A program made the translations under genes and the position numbers. The notes under the pieces are model-generated. The model was given only the letters and a program-made list of their open reading frames with translations, ran no database searches and was not told the origin of the DNA. Positions 1 to 7,926 of a stretch of 64,000 nucleotides of DNA are shown here, in pieces; position 1 is the first letter of the stretch; every line of letters starts with the position of its first letter. This DNA is from Labilithrix sp. (lineage in GTDB: Bacteria > Myxococcota_A > Polyangia > Polyangiales > Polyangiaceae). The stretch lies in assembly GCA_019637155.1 (NCBI GenBank), contig JAHBWE010000014.1, positions 268,501 through 332,500 of the forward strand, in the 5' to 3' direction.

Positions 1-357
1 GCGCGTGAGCGTCGCGTCGACCACGCTCTCGCGCGTCGCGGCGATCTGGGCGTGGATCGCGTCGAGCCGCTTCGCCGCTTCGGCCACGATCGGATCGGAC
101 GCGGCGGCGCCAAGGAGCGTCTTCGCTTCGCCGAGCGCGCGCACGCACTCGTCGAGCCCGTCCTGATGCGCCGGCGCCTCGAGCGTGGTGTCGAGGACGG
201 CATAGAGCGATCGAATCGCCCGCGCGAGCCGCTCCGCGACGCCGCGGCGATCGAGCACCGGCGACGTGCTCGCGCGCAGCGACTCCGCGATCGCGTCGAT
301 CTGCGCGCGCGCTTCCCGCGCGGGACCATGCGCCGGACTGGTCGCGAAGACGTTCAC
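1..357 (-). CDS. Hypothetical helical protein, partial (C-terminus beyond the window)
   Basis: An open frame runs from a GTG at 357 to the left edge, giving about 119 residues that begin VNVFATSPAHGPAREA. The rest is Ala-, Arg- and Glu-rich and looks helical (for example ADPIVAEAAKRLDAIHA-like periodicity), with no signal peptide or membrane segment. The GTG overlaps the stop of a 35-codon upstream frame (GTGA), and that frame in turn overlaps the ketosynthase-like gene (ATGA). It is therefore the distal gene of the minus-strand type VI accessory chain. I do not recognise the family. The start is uncertain because the start region is duplicated (see 341-434); the ancestral start may have been the ATG at 461. 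Confidence 0.55.
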   Translation of the reverse strand, partial: MNVFATSPAHGPAREARAQIDAIAESLRASTSPVLDRRGVAERLARAIRSLYAVLDTTLEAPAHQDGLDECVRALGEAKTLLGAAASDPIVAEAAKRLDAIHAQIAATRESVVDATLTR

Positions 358-434
358 GACGTCCTCCGCCGCACGAGTGTCGTGCGCGGCTCGTGGTCAC
401 CTCGCGGGCTCGTGGCGAAGACGTTCACGACGTC
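341..434. repeat. Imperfect direct repeat, 23 bp, copies 71 bp apart
   Basis: Positions 341-363 and 412-434 share 22 of 23 bases around GAAGACGTTCACGACGTC. Both copies encode VVNVFATS on the minus strand but in different frames. This is a local tandem duplication of the start region of the partial gene at the left edge. Confidence 0.8.
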
Positions 435-461
435 GGCTCGCGGGGTCGCGGTGGGGTTCAT
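354..461 (-). CDS. Short ORF formed by a duplicated gene start (frameshifted 5' end)
   Basis: The ATG at 461 overlaps the stop of the ketosynthase-like gene as ATGA and encodes 35 residues ending ...LVRRRTS. Residues 9-17 (ADVVNVFATSP) are repeated almost exactly at the start of the next frame (DVVNVFATSP). The two copies are 71 bp apart, which is not a multiple of three, so the frame is lost and translation stops at 354. Either the real downstream gene now restarts at GTG 357 by coupling, or this is a frameshift in the gene or the assembly. I do not think it is an independent functional peptide. Confidence 0.4.
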   Translation of the reverse strand: MNPTATPRADVVNVFATSPRGDHEPRTTLVRRRTS

Positions 462-1462
462 GACCTCGCCTCCGTCTCGAGGAGGAGCGCGCCGCGCTCG
501 GCGCCGTCGGAGTGAGCGGCGACGAGGGCGCGGTTCGTCGTGTTCGCGGCGATGCGCCAGCTCACGCAGGCGTGGGCGGCGAGGAAGGTGGCGGACGCCG
601 CGCCGAGGTCGCCGGTGAGGAGGAGCGGCGTCTCGTGCTGCGCGTCCTCCGTGAACGACGACTGCACGCGGCCGCTCGCGTAGAGCCACTCCTCCGTGCG
701 ATGACGCTCGCCGACCACGTCGGTCAGCGCCCACCCGATGCGCGCGCCGGCGAGCGGGGCGAGCGCGCGCGTCGCGGCGAGCGAGATGCCGAGCGCGTGG
801 CACGGCTCGCTCGATCCGAAGGGGCGCGGCTCATGCTCCGTCGCGATGCCGGTGACGGCGGCCCACCGTTCGTCGCCGCGGCGCGAGAGGCGCACGAACG
901 CGGCGCCTTCGCCGGGGATGAACCCGTTCTCGGTCGCGGGACCGTGCAGGCGGCGCGCGTCGTCGAGGGCCTCGAGGCGCTCGGGATCGAACCAGCTGTC
1001 GACGCCGCCGACGAGGATGGTCTCGTGCTCCGCGAGGCGCGTGATCGCTTGCTCGATCGCGGCGACGCCGCCGGCGCGTCCCTGCGCGACGAGCTTCGAG
1101 CGCGCGAGATCGAGCGCGACGCCGGAGCGCTCCGCGAGGGACGCGAGGAGGCGCACGCCACGCGGATCGATCGGATCGGCCTCCGCGGGCACGGCGAGGA
1201 GGAGCGGGAGCGGCGCGCCGCGGTTCGGACCTGCCGCCTCCGCGAGCGCGGGCGCCGCGAGCGGGACGAAGCGCTCGCGGCCGATCAATTCATCGGGGAT
1301 CGACGCGACGAGCGCGAGCGCGATCGGCTCCCCCGCGCGATCGACGAAGCGCGTCTCGCGGACGAAGGACTTCCGCGCGCGCACCGTCGTCGTCGCGGTG
1401 AGCGCGTCGACGCCGGTCGCGGTGCGGACGCCGACGCCGTCGATGAACGCGAGCGCCTTCAC
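458..1462 (-). CDS. Ketosynthase-like (thiolase-fold) protein lacking catalytic residues
   Basis: The 334-residue protein starts at GTG 1462 behind a good GGGAGG ribosome site. It carries the thiolase/ketosynthase landmarks LVGGVDSWFD (about 150-159) and FIPGEGAAF (about 181-189). In active beta-ketoacyl synthases a catalytic Cys sits about 20 residues before the VGG motif. Here that stretch reads VAQGRAGGV and has no Cys. The last landmark, normally a GH..GAAG-type motif, reads GDLGAAS (about 284-290), without His. It probably keeps the fold but not condensing activity. It lies 52 bp after DUF2169 and its stop overlaps the next start. The family is seen beside DUF2169 genes in myxobacteria. 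Its role is inferred only: a scaffold or adaptor in type VI cargo handling. Confidence 0.65.
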   Translation of the reverse strand: MKALAFIDGVGVRTATGVDALTATTTVRARKSFVRETRFVDRAGEPIALALVASIPDELIGRERFVPLAAPALAEAAGPNRGAPLPLLLAVPAEADPIDPRGVRLLASLAERSGVALDLARSKLVAQGRAGGVAAIEQAITRLAEHETILVGGVDSWFDPERLEALDDARRLHGPATENGFIPGEGAAFVRLSRRGDERWAAVTGIATEHEPRPFGSSEPCHALGISLAATRALAPLAGARIGWALTDVVGERHRTEEWLYASGRVQSSFTEDAQHETPLLLTGDLGAASATFLAAHACVSWRIAANTTNRALVAAHSDGAERGALLLETEARS

Positions 1463-1514
1463 GTGTTCCTCCCGGTGGCGGTGCGGCCGCCGGCGCCGTC
1501 GTGCGCGAGCGCCC

Positions 1515-2522
1515 TCAACGCGCCCTCGCCTCGATGCGGATCTCGTCGAGCAGCTCGAGCTTCGGCGGGGCCGGGACCGCGGCGCGCCACGTGAGCTCGA
1601 TCTTCCGCTCGCGCGCGTCGATCAAGATCGTGTCGAGGTGCGTGCGATGCTCGCGGCGCACTCCGCCGACGAGGCTCGAGAACGTGAGGGTCTCGCGCGG
1701 GAGCTGCACCTGCCAGTGGTGGTCCTCGGTCGCGCCGGTGAGGGCGATCGGCTCGTCGCCGAAGAGCGGCACCTCGGACCACTGATCGTGCGGGACGCAG
1801 ACGTTGAAGCGCGGATCGAAGTCGGCGGGGAGGAGCGGCATGCGCGACTCCTGCCACGCCTTGTCGTAGGTGCCGGCGAACGAGGCGCGCGGCGCCCAGT
1901 GACGATGGATCGGCCCGAACGACGCCGGGACGTTCGCGCCGGCGCGCTCGCCGAGCGGCTTGCCGGCGAGCTCGAGCTGCGCCGCGGGTTGATCGACGAG
2001 GCGCGCGGGCTCACGCGTGATCCCGCGCCCGGCGTAGTTGCGAGGCTCACCAAGCGGTTTGTCCGGGATCGACACGTCCTGTCCGCCCCACGCGTTCTCG
2101 TAGACGATCGGCAGCGGCGCGCGCAGCGGCAGCGCGGGGCCGGGCACGAGCCCGCCGAGCATGCCGCGCTGCCACACGCGCAGCCCGTGCGCGCGGATCG
2201 TCTTCGCGATCGGACCGACCTGGAGCGCCACGTCCGTGTACGTCGCGCCCGCGCGCGGATGCGCGTCGGCGACGACGACGACGTCGGTGCCGGGTTTGTA
2301 CTCGAACATGTCGGACGGGACCTTGATGCTGCTCGTCGCGGGGTCCTCGCCGTTCGGCACGTCGATTGGATGCGGCGGCGCGCCGTCCTCGTCGCGCTCC
2401 ACACCGCCGCGTGGGGTCGAGCGATACGTGTATTTTACCACCACCGCGACGAGCGCCCGTCCGTCCTTGTCCTTCGTCGGGAAGGCGAGGTGCTTGCCGG
2501 CGGTCCGGTTCGCGACGTTCAT
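1515..2522 (-). CDS. DUF2169 domain protein (type VI secretion accessory)
   Basis: The start is the ATG at 2522, which overlaps the upstream stop as ATGA and gives 335 residues beginning MNVANRTAGKHLAF. Family hallmarks are visible: KPGTDVVVVADAHP (about 76-89), a VWQRG segment near 116-120, and YENAWGGQD (about 141-149). DUF2169 proteins are soluble and are encoded beside VgrG, PAAR-like and effector genes of type VI systems. They are thought to assist effector loading onto the spike, by analogy with other adaptor families. The gene sits between a DUF3396-like gene and the ketosynthase-like gene and is translationally coupled to the former. No signal peptide is seen. A longer in-frame N-terminal extension exists but is Arg-rich and overlaps the upstream gene, so I rejected it. 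Confidence 0.85.
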   Translation of the reverse strand: MNVANRTAGKHLAFPTKDKDGRALVAVVVKYTYRSTPRGGVERDEDGAPPHPIDVPNGEDPATSSIKVPSDMFEYKPGTDVVVVADAHPRAGATYTDVALQVGPIAKTIRAHGLRVWQRGMLGGLVPGPALPLRAPLPIVYENAWGGQDVSIPDKPLGEPRNYAGRGITREPARLVDQPAAQLELAGKPLGERAGANVPASFGPIHRHWAPRASFAGTYDKAWQESRMPLLPADFDPRFNVCVPHDQWSEVPLFGDEPIALTGATEDHHWQVQLPRETLTFSSLVGGVRREHRTHLDTILIDARERKIELTWRAAVPAPPKLELLDEIRIEARAR

Positions 2523-3511
2523 CGCTCGAACCTTCGCAGCCACGCCTCGGTCGAGCTCGAGGTCCACGGTGCGTAGAAGTGGATCCCCTCCGCCGCGCGG
2601 ATGGATCGGAGGCGCCGATCGACCTCGCAGTACGCGTGGGGGAAGTCGTCGCGGTTCACGTCTCCCGCCTTGGGCGTCTCCCCGGCGCGGAAGACGACGC
2701 CGTCGTTCAGCTTGGTCACCGCGACGTCGGGATCGCTCTCGAGCGCGGCGGGCGGGAGCTTCGCCGCGAGGGCGGGGCCGACGAAGGTGAGCCAGCTCAC
2801 GGTGCGCAGCCGATCGTGGAACGCGCGCATCCACGTGGCGTGCTGGCCGAGGTCGTAGCCGGGGTGTCGCCGCGCGTGCGCGTGGAGCGCGTCGCGCGCG
2901 GGGCCGTAGCGATCGAGCTCCCACGCGCTGTACGCGAACCCCGCCGCGCCCCACCGGAACCGCAGGTCGCCCGCGACGGCGAGCGCGAGCTCCTCGATCT
3001 CCGCCGGTGGCGTCGACGACGGAAACGTCGCCGACAGCATCGCGTCGGCGCGGAGCAGCGGCCCGTCCGCCGCCGACACGCGCGCGAAGAACCGAAGCGA
3101 CGAGGGCGACGCGTCGTTCCGCGCGCGCCCGCCGTGGCAGGCGACGCCGAAGCGATCGTAGTGCGCCGCCGTCATCGCGCTCGCCCCGGCGTCGGCGCGC
3201 GCGTCGCCGGTCGGCGGTGCGTTCGCGAGCTGCGCGGGAAACGTCGACACGAGGTCGAGCACCGACGCATCGAACCGCGCCACCTCCCCGTGCACGGAGC
3301 TCCACGCCCACGTGAGCGTTCCCGCGTGCGTCGCCGCGATGCGCTCACACGCCGCCGCGAGCCCATCCCCGTCCTCCGGCGCGAGCGCCTCGAGATGGAA
3401 CGCGAGCCCGAGCGTCGCGTACGCGAGCGGAGCGCCGTCCTTCGCCCGCGCGAGCGGGGAGTCGCCGCTCATCGAGCGAGCGCGATCGTCGTTCGAGATC
3501 ATTCGAGGCAC
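2519..3511 (-). CDS. DUF3396-like protein (putative type VI immunity family)
   Basis: The protein has 330 residues. The centre and C-terminal half carry scattered aromatic motifs (FRWGAAGFAYSAWELDRYG, TVSWLTFVGPALAAKL, DDFPHAYCEVDRRL) that resemble DUF3396, a family annotated as type VI immunity in some databases. The assignment is from remembered family appearance, so it is moderate. It starts at GTG 3511, 63 bp after the HEAT-repeat gene, and its stop overlaps the DUF2169 start as ATGA. If DUF3396 is right, it would be a cytosolic neutraliser of a toxin delivered by the same system, but no cognate toxin is obvious. An ATG at 3502 is an alternative start. Confidence 0.5.
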   Translation of the reverse strand: MPRMISNDDRARSMSGDSPLARAKDGAPLAYATLGLAFHLEALAPEDGDGLAAACERIAATHAGTLTWAWSSVHGEVARFDASVLDLVSTFPAQLANAPPTGDARADAGASAMTAAHYDRFGVACHGGRARNDASPSSLRFFARVSAADGPLLRADAMLSATFPSSTPPAEIEELALAVAGDLRFRWGAAGFAYSAWELDRYGPARDALHAHARRHPGYDLGQHATWMRAFHDRLRTVSWLTFVGPALAAKLPPAALESDPDVAVTKLNDGVVFRAGETPKAGDVNRDDFPHAYCEVDRRLRSIRAAEGIHFYAPWTSSSTEAWLRRFER

Positions 3512-3574
3512 TATGGTTTGTAGATCTTCCGCCCCGCGGCGTCGATCACGAAGAGTGGAGCTTCGGATGCGCCT

Positions 3575-6500
3575 TCAGTCGAGATCGGCGATCAGCGCGT
3601 CGAAGGCGTGGCGTCGATCGGGGCGTGCGCGGCGCGACGCGTGGCGGAGGGCGGGGATGACGTCTCTGCCCCACGCGCGGAGGGCCGCGTGGGCTCCCTT
3701 CTGGATGCGCGGGTCGCGATCGGTGAGGCGCTCGAGGAGGCCGGGCAGCGAGGGCTCGTGCCGCCCGTGACCGAGGCTCGCCATCAGCGAGAGCACGACG
3801 TCGCGCCTCGTCTCCATCTCGAGCACCTGCGCCGTCACCTCGAGCGTCCGATCGCGTGAGGCCACCGTGCGTAGCGCCCGGAGCGCGGCGCTCCGGACCT
3901 GCGCGCGGCGATCGAGCGCGAGGCGCGCGAGCGGATCGACGGCGCGCTCACCGAAGCGCGTGAGCGCGTGCACCGCGCGAACGGCGAGCCCCTTCTCGAC
4001 GCCCTTCTCGTCGAGCAGCGCGCGGAGCTGGTCGAGCGAGCGGCCCTCGATCGGATCGACGGGATCGACCGTGTCGTCGGGCTCGGCCTCCTCGGCAGGA
4101 CGGACGGGACGGATCAGATGCTCGACCTCTCGAGGCGCGGCCTCGGCCGCGAGCGCGACGAGCGCGTTCAGCGCGACCGAGGGAGAGGTGCCGGTCGAGT
4201 GGTCCGGCCGGAGGAGACGAGCGAAGGACAGCCGCCCCGCTCGCGCCTCCGCGATGACGAACGGGAGCAAGCGCTCCTGCTCGATCGAGGAGAGCAGCAC
4301 GCCGGCGAGCTCGCTCCCCTGCGTCCATGCGCCCATCCACTCCGGGACGAACGACCGGAGCTGCGCGTCGTTCAAGTGCGGCGCGATCGAGAGGACGCGC
4401 GAGCGCACCGCCGCGGAGGGAGCCGCCGTCATCCACCGCGCGATCGACGGGAGGCGGTCGGCGGGAAGATCGAGCCGCCCGAGCAGGTACGCGTCGAGCA
4501 CCGCGCTCTCCGCGCCGGCGTCGGGCCAGTCGAGGAGGCGGAGCGCGGCGCGCTCGCGCTCCTGCAGCGGCGCGCCTTCGTCGCGCACCTTCGCGAGGAG
4601 CGCGTCCCGATCCGCCTGCGACGCAGGAACGAAGGGCGCCCTCTTCGGCGGCTTCGGTGGACGCGGCGCCGGCGGCAGATCGAGCGGCCGGAGCTCGGCG
4701 ACGCGCCGGATCCAGGCGTCGCGCTTCGGCGCGTCCGCGCGGTAGAGCGTGAGGGCCTCCTCGAAGACCGGATCGAGCTCGGGATCCGCGTCCTCTGCGT
4801 TCGGGCTCGGTCGAGGGAGAGAGAACGCCTCGATCAGGAGGGCGGAGGACTCGGCCGCCACGTTCGGGGCTTCGAGGCACGCGGCGAAGCACCGCTCGAG
4901 CTCGGCGACGCTGCGCACGGCGCCGAGCCGCCCGCGCAGCCGCCACGGGCGAAGACCGCCGACGCTCGGCGCGTTGGGCAGCGCGCGCACGATCTCGAGC
5001 GCGCGCTGGCGAAGCGGCGGCGTGGCATGAGCGAGCGTGCGCTCGAAGAAGCTCACGACCGCGCCGGGGACGCTGGCGGAGCATCGCTCGACGAGGGTGA
5101 GGAGCGAAGGCCAGTGCTCGGCGTGCGAGTGATCGGTCGCGTCCAGGATCAGCGCCACCGCCGCCGCGTCGACCTCGCTCGCTTCGCTCTCTGCCCACGC
5201 GATCCAGTCGGCCAAGCCGCGGCGTACGAGCGGGAGGACCGCGGCGTCGACACGCTCCTTCTGCTCCGCGCGCAGGCGCACGATCTCGCGGGCGGCGTCG
5301 GGCGAGAACCCGGAGGTGCGGAGGCGCTTCGCCGGATCGTCGTCTTCTCCGATCGGCCGCAGCTTCGCGCGATGGAGCCGCGCGGCGAGCTCCGCGGCGG
5401 TCTTGCCGGCGACGCCGACGCGCCCGTCCAGGCACGCGTCGACGAGCGCGCGATGGGCCGGGTGCGACGACCGGGCGAGGCGCATCACCACGTCCTCGGA
5501 GACGCGCCCGCTCAGCGCGTCGAAGAGCAGGTCTCGCGTGCGCGCCTCCTCCTCTACCTCGAGCGCGTCCACGAGGACGAGCACCGTCGCGGGTCCGGCG
5601 CACTTCTCGAGCGCGCGGAGCAGCGACGCGCGGAAGCTCGCGTTGTCGTGGCGGCCGATCCATCCGACGAGGAAGGGCACCGAGCTGCCGGTGCCGATCT
5701 CCGCGAGCGCTTCGGCCGCCTCCTTCTTCACCGCCATCTCACGCCGCTCGAGGACGTCACGGACGAGCGGCTCTGCCCACGACGCGCGCAGCGTTCGGAC
5801 CGCGGCGAGCGCTTGCGTCAGGACACGAGCGTCGAGCGACGCGTCGGCGACGAGCCGCCCGAGCGAGAGCTCGAGGCCGCGCGCGCGCTGTCCCGCCGCG
5901 ACGAGCGCCTCGATCGCGGCGCGTCGCACGTTCGTGCCGCCGCGCCGCCAGTACGGCTCGATCGCGCGCAGGTACGCGCCGTCCGGGGCGTGCCGCGACG
6001 CGGTCTCGAGGAGCGCCACCGTGATCGGATCGGACGGGGGCTCGACCGGATCGGCCAACCAATCGACGACCAACGAGAGGACGAGATCGCGTCCGGTCTC
6101 GGGCGCAGGATCGACCCAGCGACGAACGGCGCGACCGTCCTTGACGAGGTGCCGCCCGTAGCGAAAGACGAGCTGCTCGAGCTCGGGCATGAGCAAGCGC
6201 TTGATGGTGAAGTCACCCTCGAGCGCCTCTCGTACGTACGTCCGAAAGACCTCCCGGAAGAGGCGCCGCACGTCCGCCTCGAAGCGGACGTCGCCGGACT
6301 CGCAGAAGACCTTGAGTCGATCGATCGCCGCGACGTCCTCGGCGCCCGTCGTCGCCGCGTCGTGGAGGAGCTCCGCCGCGGTGCTGTCGCGCGTCGAGAG
6401 GTACTTGCTCTCGAGCAGCCCCGACTCGGACGGCGGCAGCGCGCGCGCGAGCTCGGTCGAGAGCGCGCGGCGATCGGACGCGAGGGTCCAGAGGACGTCC

Positions 6501-7849
6501 ATCACCGCGCCGCGCCGCCGGCGTGTCGTGAACGGGTCGAGCACGATCTGCCGGAGTCGCTCCGCGGCGAGCGCGCCGCCCTTCACGCGAAGCGCGGGGA
6601 GCACGCGCTCCGGGATCGCGTCGAGCCAACGGAGGAGCCGCTCTTCGCCTCGCATCTCCGGCGAAGCGGCGGCGGCGGCGATCGCGGCGGCGGCGATCGG
6701 GTGCTCCGCGACGTTCGCGGGCTCGAGGCGATCGAGCAGGTCCTCGAGCACCCGATGCGCGCCTGGCGCCGAGCTGTGCGCGAGGACCGCGGCGCGCCGC
6801 ACCCACCGCGTGTCCGTCGGTGGAAGCTCGGCGAGCGCGTCCACGAGCGCGGCGCGCGCGATGTACGTGACGCGCACGACCTCCTCGGCGGTCCAGCCCA
6901 CGTGCGCGTCGAAGAGCCCGAGAACGGCGCCGAGGTGCTCTTCGCGCAGGAACACGCCGTGGCGATGCGCTTCGAGCAAGAAGCGCCGCGCGGGTGCGCC
7001 GAAGCGGAGCGCGTCGCGCTCGGCGAGGGCGATCGCGCTCGAGAGATCGCTCGGCTCCGCGAGCGGCCCGAGCGCCTCGAGGGCGAGCGCCTTCGTCGCC
7101 TCCGGCGCCTCGTCGTTCAGGAGGTCTGCGAGCAGGGGGCGCGCGGAGAGGTCGCGCGCGACTGCGACCGCCGCCGCCGCGATGCGTGGCTCCGGATCGC
7201 GGAGCGCGCGCTGGAGGAGCTCGTCGCGCCGGCGACGCCTCCCTGGCGAGAGGCCGACGAGCCAGAACCTCGCGAGCTGCCGGAGCGCACGCTCTCGGAT
7301 CGTGACGTCGTCTTCGTTCGCCCCTGCGAGCAGCTCGAGACCGTCGAACGCGTCTTGTCCGGAGAGCGCGAGGTGGCGCACGGCGTCTTCGACGTGCTCG
7401 ACGACCAGCGCGCGAAGGCGTGGATCCCGCGCCCGCGCGAGCCGGCGGACGAGCCTGCTCGGATCGCCGGTGTCGGTCGACCACGACCAGCCCGTGAGGA
7501 CGGCGAGCAGGACCCCTTCGTCGAGGTGGTCGGCAAGCCCGTTCGCGTCCTCGTCCTCGCGCCGCAGCGCGACGCGGATCCACGCCACGCGAAGCCGCGC
7601 CGGCTCGAGCCGATCGAGGTCGGCCGGGAGCGTCGGGCGGTAGGGGGCGAGCGCGGCGGCGATCTCGGCGAGGAGGAGCGAGACCTCCGGCGCCAGCCGC
7701 GCGACGCGCAGCGGTATCGCCTTCGCGATCTCCGTGAGCGCGTCCGGATCCCCGACGCTCGCGAGCGCGTCGCGAAGCTGCACGAGCCGCGCGATCGCGA
7801 CAGCAGGCGCGAGCCCTTCGAGACCTTTCACCAACGCGCTCGTCGTCAT
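3575..7849 (-). CDS. Giant HEAT-repeat protein
   Basis: This is a 1424-residue soluble protein made almost wholly of paired helices of the HEAT type. Examples are EALGPLAEPSDLSSAIALAE, NVRRAAIEALVAAG, VKKEAAEALAEIG and QVRSAALRALRTVASRDRT; the last units near the C-terminus (RIQKGAHAALRAWGRDVIP) are the most regular. There is no signal peptide, membrane segment or catalytic motif. HEAT solenoids act as protein-binding scaffolds. As first gene of the minus-strand chain, 63 bp before the DUF3396-like gene, it may be a scaffold for the type VI accessory proteins that follow; this is inference from position. The 77-bp gap to the divergent transglycosylase gene (7850-7926) must hold both promoters. 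Confidence 0.8.
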   Translation of the reverse strand: MTTSALVKGLEGLAPAVAIARLVQLRDALASVGDPDALTEIAKAIPLRVARLAPEVSLLLAEIAAALAPYRPTLPADLDRLEPARLRVAWIRVALRREDEDANGLADHLDEGVLLAVLTGWSWSTDTGDPSRLVRRLARARDPRLRALVVEHVEDAVRHLALSGQDAFDGLELLAGANEDDVTIRERALRQLARFWLVGLSPGRRRRRDELLQRALRDPEPRIAAAAVAVARDLSARPLLADLLNDEAPEATKALALEALGPLAEPSDLSSAIALAERDALRFGAPARRFLLEAHRHGVFLREEHLGAVLGLFDAHVGWTAEEVVRVTYIARAALVDALAELPPTDTRWVRRAAVLAHSSAPGAHRVLEDLLDRLEPANVAEHPIAAAAIAAAAASPEMRGEERLLRWLDAIPERVLPALRVKGGALAAERLRQIVLDPFTTRRRRGAVMDVLWTLASDRRALSTELARALPPSESGLLESKYLSTRDSTAAELLHDAATTGAEDVAAIDRLKVFCESGDVRFEADVRRLFREVFRTYVREALEGDFTIKRLLMPELEQLVFRYGRHLVKDGRAVRRWVDPAPETGRDLVLSLVVDWLADPVEPPSDPITVALLETASRHAPDGAYLRAIEPYWRRGGTNVRRAAIEALVAAGQRARGLELSLGRLVADASLDARVLTQALAAVRTLRASWAEPLVRDVLERREMAVKKEAAEALAEIGTGSSVPFLVGWIGRHDNASFRASLLRALEKCAGPATVLVLVDALEVEEEARTRDLLFDALSGRVSEDVVMRLARSSHPAHRALVDACLDGRVGVAGKTAAELAARLHRAKLRPIGEDDDPAKRLRTSGFSPDAAREIVRLRAEQKERVDAAVLPLVRRGLADWIAWAESEASEVDAAAVALILDATDHSHAEHWPSLLTLVERCSASVPGAVVSFFERTLAHATPPLRQRALEIVRALPNAPSVGGLRPWRLRGRLGAVRSVAELERCFAACLEAPNVAAESSALLIEAFSLPRPSPNAEDADPELDPVFEEALTLYRADAPKRDAWIRRVAELRPLDLPPAPRPPKPPKRAPFVPASQADRDALLAKVRDEGAPLQERERAALRLLDWPDAGAESAVLDAYLLGRLDLPADRLPSIARWMTAAPSAAVRSRVLSIAPHLNDAQLRSFVPEWMGAWTQGSELAGVLLSSIEQERLLPFVIAEARAGRLSFARLLRPDHSTGTSPSVALNALVALAAEAAPREVEHLIRPVRPAEEAEPDDTVDPVDPIEGRSLDQLRALLDEKGVEKGLAVRAVHALTRFGERAVDPLARLALDRRAQVRSAALRALRTVASRDRTLEVTAQVLEMETRRDVVLSLMASLGHGRHEPSLPGLLERLTDRDPRIQKGAHAALRAWGRDVIPALRHASRRARPDRRHAFDALIADLD

Positions 7850-7926
7850 CTCGAAGACGATAGTGCGTGGGCGAGAACCCCTGCTTTCTTGGTGATGGAG
7901 ACAATGTATGACAGTATCCGACCTCG

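Noticed and set aside
512..2576. Overlapping plus-strand frames opposite the ketosynthase-like and DUF2169 genes
   Set aside because: They are low-complexity Arg/Ala-rich shadows; minus-strand motifs (VGGVDS, YENAWGG) are specific.
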